A stretch of 64,000 nucleotides of DNA from Deltaproteobacteria bacterium RIFCSPHIGHO2_01_FULL_43_49 (GTDB lineage Bacteria > UBA10199 > SPLOWO2-01-44-7): NCBI GenBank assembly GCA_001798075.1, contig MGRG01000012.1, forward strand, positions 155,852 through 219,851, in the 5' to 3' direction. The position numbers were made by a program, and so were the translations under genes. Shown piece by piece: positions 58,060 through 64,000 of the stretch. The notes beneath the pieces are model-generated. The model was not told the origin of the DNA. It made no database searches and saw nothing but the letters and a program-made list of their open reading frames with translations. Numbering within the stretch: position 1 is the stretch's first letter; each line of letters begins with the position of its first letter.

Positions 58060-58601
58060 TTTTCCTTTTGCCGACACAGTTGCCCCACCGCCGCCGATGC
58101 ATGAAGATACAAAATAGGCAGCCACTGTGGGATACCAAAAAAATTGGAACGGGTATAACCAAATAGTCCCAGGGTACTCATTTTGCTTTCCACAAAACAG
58201 CCGACAAACGCTGTTCCGAAAGCGAGTATAATACTCTGCCAAGAACGCTCCCATGCGATCCACGTGACACCATATAATGCGAGCATGATCAGACTGCGGA
58301 TGGGGTAAGAATAAGGCAAATAGCCGCTGATGAAATAAACAAGGATGAAAATGGCGAGACTCCCAATTCTGCGGTAGGGGCGTTTGGCTACACTGGGCGT
58401 TTTAAAAAATCGATGGAGGTGAAAATGTGTAAAGCCGATAAAGGCAGCGGCCGATCCAAATAGAAGGGGAACCCACCACGCCATTTTCCAAATTAAGGGT
58501 GTGGGATAAAAAGTTGTGCCGGAGTGGGTATGAATGCCATCCAGTAGGCTTCCAACGGTCGCACCAAGGAGAAAAAAAAATAAGAGATCTTTCTTCTTCA
58601 T
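58056..58601 (-). CDS. INSIG-like integral membrane protein
   Basis: 181 residues with about six hydrophobic helices. Segments include GATVGSLLDGIHTHSGTTFY, KMAWWVPLLFGSAAAFIGFT and a C-terminal FVESKMSTLGLFGYTRSNFF then PQWLPILYLHASAAVGQLCR. The last block resembles the conserved end of INSIG proteins (YQYTSPDF..V.SWLPC..F..G...G.IGRQL), which in eukaryotes control sterol-regulatory proteins; bacterial relatives exist but have no known role. The assignment is from remembered pattern only. The stop overlaps the outer-membrane protein start by 4 bp. Confidence 0.62.
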   Translation of the reverse strand: MKKKDLLFFFLLGATVGSLLDGIHTHSGTTFYPTPLIWKMAWWVPLLFGSAAAFIGFTHFHLHRFFKTPSVAKRPYRRIGSLAIFILVYFISGYLPYSYPIRSLIMLALYGVTWIAWERSWQSIILAFGTAFVGCFVESKMSTLGLFGYTRSNFFGIPQWLPILYLHASAAVGQLCRQKEK

Positions 58602-58637
58602 GCGGGAGAGGCTATACAGCTTGGGAATTGATCTGCA

Positions 58638-59783
58638 ATGATAAAAATGAAAAACAATCCTTTGGCGCTATATATTCACATTCCCTATTGTTTGGAAAAG
58701 TGTCCTTATTGTGATTTTCATTCGATTGCGACTCAGAAAAAAGAAATTCCAGAAGAAGAATATGCCTCTTTGTTGATCGCTCAGCTCATTCACGAAGTGG
58801 AGAGGTTAGATTTGAGAGATCGATCGCTCATTTCCATTTTTTTCGGCGGCGGTACCCCTTCCTTAATGAGTCCTAAATTTTTTGATGCTGTTATTAATGA
58901 AGTGATGGGTCATTTTAATTCTGACGCAGACTTGGAAATCACAGTTGAAACCAACCCCGCCACAGCGACGTTTGAAAACTTCAAGCAATGGCAAAGCTTA
59001 GGGATTAATCGTGTCTCTTTTGGAGCGCAGTCTTTTAATGATATTTTGTTGAAAAAATTGGGAAGAAATCATTCCAGCGCACAAGCCAAAGAGGCAATTC
59101 AAGAAGCGCTTGACGCCGGTTTTACCAATGTCAGTTGCGATCTTATTTTTGGGATTGAAGGTCAAAGTTTCAAAGATTTGGAAAATGATCTGGAAACGAC
59201 AATGTCTTTTGAGATTCCCCACATCTCTGCCTATCAATTGACAGTAGAATCGGGGACACCCCTTGCCAGTTGGGTCCAATCAGGCAAATTCCATCTGCCG
59301 CAAGAGGAAGTTTTGGCGCAGATGCACCACCAGGTGGCCGCCAAATTTGAAAATCATGGATGGCATCGTTATGAAATTTCAAACTATGCGAAAAAAGGTT
59401 TTGAATGTCGTCACAATCTTCAATATTGGCGTTATAAAGACTATTTGGGGATTGGTTCTGGAGCCGTTTCCTTTATGAATGGGAAGAGGTGGCGAACGAC
59501 TCGAAAACTTAGTGAATATTTAAAAAGAGACTGGTTTTATGAAGATGAGGAAACAATTAACGAAAAAACAGCACAAAAAGAGCGCTGGATGATGAGTTTA
59601 AGGCTTGCTGAGGGTGTTTTAATGACAAAGCAGGAAAAGGAGAAATGGAAACCTATGCTGTTGCAATGGGAAAAGGAAGGATGGATAATTGATCTGGACA
59701 ATCGGATGGCTCTGACAGATAAGGGTTTTCTTTTTTGCAGTCGGATAACGCAAAATGTTTTTGCTCTCATTGATGAGATGTGA
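58638..59783 (+). CDS. hemW: Radical SAM haem chaperone HemW (coproporphyrinogen oxidase-like)
   Basis: 381 residues. The radical-SAM cysteines are in YIHIPYCLEKCPYCDFHS (CxxxCxxC), followed by FFGGGTPSLMSPKF, VETNPATATFENFKQW, NRVSFGAQSFNDILLKKLGR, HISAYQLTVESGTPLAS and the HemN C-terminal domain. It lacks the N-terminal extension of true HemN, as HemW proteins do; HemW is thought to deliver haem to membrane proteins. ATG at 58638 or 58647. Confidence 0.9.
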   Translation: MIKMKNNPLALYIHIPYCLEKCPYCDFHSIATQKKEIPEEEYASLLIAQLIHEVERLDLRDRSLISIFFGGGTPSLMSPKFFDAVINEVMGHFNSDADLEITVETNPATATFENFKQWQSLGINRVSFGAQSFNDILLKKLGRNHSSAQAKEAIQEALDAGFTNVSCDLIFGIEGQSFKDLENDLETTMSFEIPHISAYQLTVESGTPLASWVQSGKFHLPQEEVLAQMHHQVAAKFENHGWHRYEISNYAKKGFECRHNLQYWRYKDYLGIGSGAVSFMNGKRWRTTRKLSEYLKRDWFYEDEETINEKTAQKERWMMSLRLAEGVLMTKQEKEKWKPMLLQWEKEGWIIDLDNRMALTDKGFLFCSRITQNVFALIDEM

Positions 59784-59801
59784 TAGGTCGCCCGAATATT
59801 T

Positions 59802-61073
59802 ATGAAACGAACAAACACGGAGTGGGAAAATACCTTTTTCAAGGAAACACAGGCCAATTTCGAACGTGTTGGCAAAGCGATGCAACTCGATGAAAATATT
59901 TTTTTGAGACTTCGTGTTCCCGAGAAGGCGTTAATTGTTAGTGTTCCCTTCAGAATGGATGATGGTCATGTTGAGTTGGTGACCGGCTACCGCGTTCAAC
60001 ACAATGATACATTGGGCCCTTACAAAGGTGGCATTCGCTACAATCCCCATGTTAATTTAGGTGAGGTCGCGGCCCTTGCCATGATGATGACTTGGAAGAG
60101 TGCCATCATCGGTTTGCCCCTCGGTGGTGCAAAGGGCGGGGTTGCTATCGATCCAATTCCTCTCAGCCGTCAAGAACTCCAACGCCTTACCCGCCGCTAT
60201 ACAATCGAAATTCTCAATTTCATCGGTCCCGAAACGGACATTCCGGCACCCGATATGGGAACCAATGAGCAAGTCATGGCGTGGCTCATGGATACCTACA
60301 GCCAACAAAAAGGGCATTCGGTTCCAGGTGTGGTGACGGGAAAGCCGATTGATATCGGTGGTTCTTTGGGGCGCAAAGAAGCGCCGGGTCGCGGGGTGGT
60401 CTACACCATCATCAGCGCCGCCGAGAAAATTAAACTCAAGCTCGATTCCAAAACACGCGTGGCGGTGCAAGGCTTTGGGCAAGTGGGTGGTGCTGCGGCT
60501 CGCAAGATGGAAAAGATTGGTTGCAAAATTGTCGCTGTCAGTGACTTGTCTGGGGGAGTTTATAATTCCAACGGCCTTCGTTATGATTCTCTCATGAATT
60601 ATCTTTCGCAAAACAAATTTTTGAAGGGTTATCCCGAAGGCGATTTTGTTACAAATGAACAGCTACTAGAGATAGATTGCGATGTGTTGATTCCCTCTGC
60701 GATTGAACGTGTAATCCACAAAGATAACGCCAAGAAATTGAAATGCAAAATTTTGGCAGAAGGGGCCAACGGCCCAACCACCAATGAAGCCGACGCGATC
60801 ATCAAAGAACGGGGTGATATTTTTGTGATCCCCGATATTTTGGCGAATGCCGGTGGAGTTGTTGTCTCTTATTTTGAATGGGTTCAGGATTTGCAAAACC
60901 TCTTTTGGAAAGAAAAGGAGATCAACCATCGCCTTTGGGAGATGATGTCCGATGCCTTTGAAAAAGTTTATGCAACGGCCCAGCGTGAAAAAGTCGATAT
61001 GCGCACGGCCGCCCTCATGACTGCCATCCGGAAAATTTCAACAGCGATGCTGACTCGTGGCTTATATCCTTGA
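59802..61073 (+). CDS. gdhA: Glutamate dehydrogenase (Glu/Leu/Phe/Val dehydrogenase family)
   Basis: Interconverts glutamate and 2-oxoglutarate plus ammonia. 423 residues with YRVQHNDTLGPYKGGIRYNP, the catalytic Lys block MMTWKSAIIGLPLGGAKGGV, PAPDMGTNEQVMAWLMDTY, the nucleotide fold VAVQGFGQVGGAAARKM, and AEGANGPTTNEAD, IPDILANAGGVVVSYFEW. The length and motifs are those of the hexameric NAD-type class. With proline dehydrogenase and RocD at the other end of the window it fits amino-acid catabolism. Confidence 0.95.
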   Translation: MKRTNTEWENTFFKETQANFERVGKAMQLDENIFLRLRVPEKALIVSVPFRMDDGHVELVTGYRVQHNDTLGPYKGGIRYNPHVNLGEVAALAMMMTWKSAIIGLPLGGAKGGVAIDPIPLSRQELQRLTRRYTIEILNFIGPETDIPAPDMGTNEQVMAWLMDTYSQQKGHSVPGVVTGKPIDIGGSLGRKEAPGRGVVYTIISAAEKIKLKLDSKTRVAVQGFGQVGGAAARKMEKIGCKIVAVSDLSGGVYNSNGLRYDSLMNYLSQNKFLKGYPEGDFVTNEQLLEIDCDVLIPSAIERVIHKDNAKKLKCKILAEGANGPTTNEADAIIKERGDIFVIPDILANAGGVVVSYFEWVQDLQNLFWKEKEINHRLWEMMSDAFEKVYATAQREKVDMRTAALMTAIRKISTAMLTRGLYP

Positions 61074-61093
61074 CATTAAGTCTTTGCTACATA

Positions 61094-62266
61094 ATGTCAA
61101 CGCCCGCGATGCCAAAAATCAAGAAAAATTACATTTTAGCGCCTGGCCCAACACCCGTTCCTCCGGAGGTTTCTGCCGCAGGTGCCTGGCCAATGATCCA
61201 TCATCGCACTCCTCAATTTCGCGCCATTATCAAAGAGGTTGCAGAGGGTCTAAAATATCTTTTTGTCACTCAAAATCCTGTCTATTTCACTGCTTGCTCT
61301 GGGACAGGAGTGATGGAAGCGGCCGTTGCCAACCTGATGTCTCCCGGAGAGACAATGATAGTCGTCGAGGGGGGCAAGTTTGGAGAGCGGTGGAGTGAAA
61401 TTGGAAAGGCGTATGGATTGAATGTCGTTCCTCTGAAAGTGGAGTATGGGCAAGTAGCCAGTCCTGTCCAAATTGAAGAAATCCTGCAAAAAAATCCTCA
61501 AGCCAAAGGAGTCTTCACCCAACTGTCCGAAACATCCACTGGCTGTGTCTTTGATATCGAAGCCATTGGCAAAGTCGTTTCCAAAACGAATGCTCTATTC
61601 GTCGTGGATGGGATCAGTGGTGTGGGGGCAGAGCCTTGTTATCCGGATAAATGGGGGGTTGATTGTTTGCTCACCGGATCTCAAAAGGGTGTGATGTTGC
61701 CTCCGGGCTTAGGATTTATTTCTGTCAGCCAAAAAGCTTGGGACTCGATAGAAAAGGCCAAGTCTCCACGTTACTATTTTGACTTAAGAGCCTATAAAAA
61801 AGCACTGGCGCAAGAAGATTCACCTTATACACCGGCAATCAGCCTTGTGTTTCAACTGCGTGAAGCACTCAATATCATTCGCAAGGAAACCATTGAAGGG
61901 GTCTGGGCCAGACACGGCTGGCTTGCTGAAGGCACGCGTGCCGCCATCAAGGCATTAAACTTGGAACTTTTTGCACAAAGACCCGGAAATATTTTGACCG
62001 CGGTCAAAGTGCCAGCCGGTGTGGATGGTGAAAAACTGGTTCAAATTATGCGCGATGATTTGGGAGTCACCATTGCTGGTGGGCAGGGTGAAAAAATGAA
62101 AGGCAAAGTCCTTCGCATTGCCCATTTGGGTTATCAAGATCGTTTTGATGTGACGACAGCGATTGCAGCACTGGAAGTAGCCCTCAAACGACAAGGATTT
62201 TCTCTCAAACTTGGGACCGGAGTAGCGGCTGCTGAAGAAATCCTTTGGAAGGACCCCCAATCGTGA
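61094..62266 (+). CDS. Class V aminotransferase (serine/alanine-glyoxylate aminotransferase family)
   Basis: PLP enzyme with NYILAPGPTPVPPEVSAAGA, FTACSGTGVMEAAVANLMSP, EGGKFGERW, TQLSETSTGC, VVDGISGVGAEPC and the PLP-lysine block LLTGSQKGVMLPPGLGF. It begins at the ATG at 61094; an upstream open frame to 61070 overlaps the glutamate dehydrogenase gene. The stop overlaps the GTG of serA (GTGA). In several bacteria and archaea, members of this family paired with serA act as phosphoserine or serine aminotransferase, the likely role here, but the substrate is not readable from the sequence. Confidence 0.88.
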   Translation: MSTPAMPKIKKNYILAPGPTPVPPEVSAAGAWPMIHHRTPQFRAIIKEVAEGLKYLFVTQNPVYFTACSGTGVMEAAVANLMSPGETMIVVEGGKFGERWSEIGKAYGLNVVPLKVEYGQVASPVQIEEILQKNPQAKGVFTQLSETSTGCVFDIEAIGKVVSKTNALFVVDGISGVGAEPCYPDKWGVDCLLTGSQKGVMLPPGLGFISVSQKAWDSIEKAKSPRYYFDLRAYKKALAQEDSPYTPAISLVFQLREALNIIRKETIEGVWARHGWLAEGTRAAIKALNLELFAQRPGNILTAVKVPAGVDGEKLVQIMRDDLGVTIAGGQGEKMKGKVLRIAHLGYQDRFDVTTAIAALEVALKRQGFSLKLGTGVAAAEEILWKDPQS

Positions 62267-63177
62267 AGATACTCGTATCAGATCCACTCGCTGAACAAGC
62301 CATTCAGGAAATGAGAAATGCAGGGCTTGATGTCACAGTGAAAACTGGTTTGAAACCTCAAGAATTGGCCGAAATCATTGCTCCTTATCATATCCTAGCG
62401 GTGCGCAGCGGTACAAAAGTCACCGCACAAGTCATTGAGGCAGCCAGACATTTGAAAATGATTGTTCGTGCCGGCGTGGGATTGGATAATGTTGATGTGG
62501 AGGCAGCAAGAAAACACAATATTCGCATTGAGAATACCCCTCATGCCACTACGGTAAGCGTTGCTGAATTAACGTTTGCGTTGATGTTGGCACTCGCCAG
62601 AAACATCCCTCAGGCCTACACTTCTTTAAGAAAAGGGGAGTGGGATCGCAAAACCTATCAGGGAATTGAATTGAAGGGAAAAACATTGGGTATTGTAGGG
62701 CTGGGTCGCATTGGACAAGAAGTTGCAAAAAGAGCCAAGGCCTTTGGGATGACGGTCATTAGCCATGATACTGCCGTCGATCCCGAGGTGGCCGAAGCGC
62801 TAGAGATTGAACATTTGTCGCTGCAAGAAGTGGTTTCTCAAGCCGACATGATCACCATTCACTTGCCGCTTACCGATGAGACACACCATCTTTTTAACAA
62901 AGCCCTTTTCAAAAAAATGAAGAAGGGTATCCGTTTGATCAATCCCTCGAGGGGTGGCATTGTGGATGAGCAAGCCCTTTTGGAAGCATTGCAAGAAGGA
63001 CAAGTTGCCGGTGCTGCGATCGATGTTTTTGAAGTGGAGCCTCCGCAAAACAATCCCTTGTTACAGATGAACCAAGTGATCAGTATTCCGCATATCGGGG
63101 CAATGACCCATGAAGGTCAATCAAGAGCTGGTCACGAAACGGCACGCATCATCATTGAGTTTGCAAGGCATGGATGA
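62263..63177 (+). CDS. serA: D-3-phosphoglycerate dehydrogenase, short form
   Basis: NAD-dependent first step of phosphorylated serine synthesis. 304 residues starting at GTG 62263 (overlap GTGA). It has the D-2-hydroxyacid dehydrogenase signatures [35 protein letters not shown], the Rossmann [47 protein letters not shown] and the catalytic His in [18 protein letters not shown]. It lacks the ASB and ACT domains, so serine feedback through ACT is not expected. The downstream kinase-like gene overlaps its end. Confidence 0.93.
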   Translation: MKILVSDPLAEQAIQEMRNAGLDVTVKTGLKPQELAEIIAPYHILAVRSGTKVTAQVIEAARHLKMIVRAGVGLDNVDVEAARKHNIRIENTPHATTVSVAELTFALMLALARNIPQAYTSLRKGEWDRKTYQGIELKGKTLGIVGLGRIGQEVAKRAKAFGMTVISHDTAVDPEVAEALEIEHLSLQEVVSQADMITIHLPLTDETHHLFNKALFKKMKKGIRLINPSRGGIVDEQALLEALQEGQVAGAAIDVFEVEPPQNNPLLQMNQVISIPHIGAMTHEGQSRAGHETARIIIEFARHG

Positions 63178-63997
63178 TATTTTCAGCCGCATCCAAATTA
63201 TTCCCATAGCCAACTGTCTGGCTCATGAAGGGATTATCCAAAAGTGGGCCGACCAGATTGCCTCCAACATCAAAGACCAGGGGATCATGAAAAATCCGGT
63301 GATTGTGACCCGCCAAGGCAAATATTATGTTGTCTTGGACGGAATGCACCGTTTTGCGGCCCTTAAAAAATTGGGAATCCGTAACATTTTGGCCTGTGTG
63401 ATTGATTATTTTTCACCCAAAATTCTTTTGGAAGGCTGGGACGCTTTTGTTTTTGAAAAAATCGATTTGAAACCTCTTTTTAAAGGGTATTCTTTTGTCC
63501 GCGCCAGCAATTTAAAAGAGGCAAAATCAAGAGTTTTAAAGAGGGAGGCCCTTTTGGCGGTTGGAAGTAGGAGAGGGAACGTTTTTGTTTTGGAAAAGTC
63601 GGGGCTCAAAAAAAAGGATTTTGTCGATGAGCTATGTCTGGTCAACGACCGTTTGGATAGAATGTTGAGTGCAAAAGAGATTAAGGTGGTTTATGTGGAT
63701 AATTCCCTGACTTTGGATGATTTTGCCTCTTCCAATGCTCAAATTGTGATTTTCAGACCCCAGTTTACCAAAGAAGAGGTGATTCAAAGAACCTTGCACA
63801 AAAAAACATTTCCCCCTAAAAGCACTCGCCATCTCATTCCAGAAAGGCCATTGCGTGTTGATGTTGATTTAGCCCTTTTGAGGGCCAATATTGACGGCAA
63901 AACAAAAAACCGTCTTTTACAGGATCATTTGAGATGGTGTTACGAGAATAACCGGATGCGCTTTTACCCCGAATCGGTTTACATTTTCGCAGATTAA
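63170..63997 (+). CDS. ParB-like fold free-serine kinase family protein (SerK/SbnI-like)
   Basis: 275 residues from ATG 63170, overlapping the serA stop by 8 bp. The N-terminal ParB/Srx-type domain has CLAHEGIIQKWADQI, NPVIVTRQGKYYVVLDGMHR and FAALKKLGIR. The C-terminal part has QFTKEEVIQRTLHKKTFPPK followed by STRHLIPERPLRVDVDL. The layout, including the HE pair before the first helix, the DGxHR motif and the 'KTTRH..P' ending, is that of the archaeal ADP-dependent serine kinase SerK and S. aureus SbnI, which make O-phosphoserine. The context (serA, class V aminotransferase) agrees. A transcription-factor-like ParB role is the alternative. Confidence 0.8.
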   Translation: MDDIFSRIQIIPIANCLAHEGIIQKWADQIASNIKDQGIMKNPVIVTRQGKYYVVLDGMHRFAALKKLGIRNILACVIDYFSPKILLEGWDAFVFEKIDLKPLFKGYSFVRASNLKEAKSRVLKREALLAVGSRRGNVFVLEKSGLKKKDFVDELCLVNDRLDRMLSAKEIKVVYVDNSLTLDDFASSNAQIVIFRPQFTKEEVIQRTLHKKTFPPKSTRHLIPERPLRVDVDLALLRANIDGKTKNRLLQDHLRWCYENNRMRFYPESVYIFAD

Positions 63998-64000
63998 TTA

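Overview
The window is a gene-dense chromosomal segment of a Gram-negative, probably deltaproteobacterial-type organism (Myxococcota/Bdellovibrionota or an uncultured relative). The lineage is an inference from gene content: many short lipoproteins, a Hanks-type Ser/Thr kinase, a phosphate-porin-like outer-membrane protein, an EF-P with the PGNKR tip that I associate with myxobacteria, and a succinate dehydrogenase membrane anchor of the actinobacterial/myxobacterial type. Nothing in the window fixes the taxon. Most of it is housekeeping DNA. No rRNA, CRISPR array, transposase or prophage was seen.

Layout: (1) 1-8 kb: an M24 peptidase that runs off the left edge, proline dehydrogenase with ornithine aminotransferase, typA, valS-nadC. 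(2) 8-24 kb: a large lipoprotein, ATP-dependent PEP carboxykinase, a HEAT-like repeat protein, sdhCAB, sucCD, a DUF192 lipoprotein, a PpiC-type isomerase, acylphosphatase, EF-P, a methyltransferase and tRNA-Glu(CTC). Together sdh, suc, pckA and the amino-acid catabolic genes suggest growth on amino acids or peptides with gluconeogenesis. (3) 24-37 kb, the accessory zone: endonuclease IV, a Ser/Thr kinase, a retropepsin-like pair behind a sigma-54-like promoter, an unrecognised two-gene module (XRE/HEPN-like regulator plus membrane-anchored DUF3883-type nuclease), an 1815-residue RHS protein ending in an L,D-transpeptidase-like toxin domain with a candidate periplasmic immunity gene, and vapBC. 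(4) 37-48 kb: uvrB, a porin, a short uvrC, a HEPN/MNT pair, mtnA, gatCAB. (5) 48-64 kb: prepilin peptidase, aroK/aroQ interleaved with TPR genes, an ExeA-like ATPase, hisS-aspS, an INSIG-like membrane protein with an outer-membrane protein, hemW, glutamate dehydrogenase, and a serine cluster (class V aminotransferase, serA, SerK/SbnI-like kinase).

The most unusual feature is the repeat load. Five copies of a roughly 69-bp palindromic core (near 7.97, 23.16, 48.52, 49.90 and 58.00 kb), plus a relative at 25.79 kb, are each bracketed by arms that are complementary to each other but differ from copy to copy. One copy sits in frame inside a signal-peptide coding region. Separately, short tandem arrays with a 7-bp period but different unit sequences lie inside valS (twice), sdhA, hisS, the ppiC start region and the RHS gene, and between genes. 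The RHS gene alone has absorbed at least five such insertions. Several promoters (valS, sdhC, vapB, the HEPN gene, the XRE/HEPN-like gene) put the predicted +1 at the start codon, suggesting leaderless transcripts.
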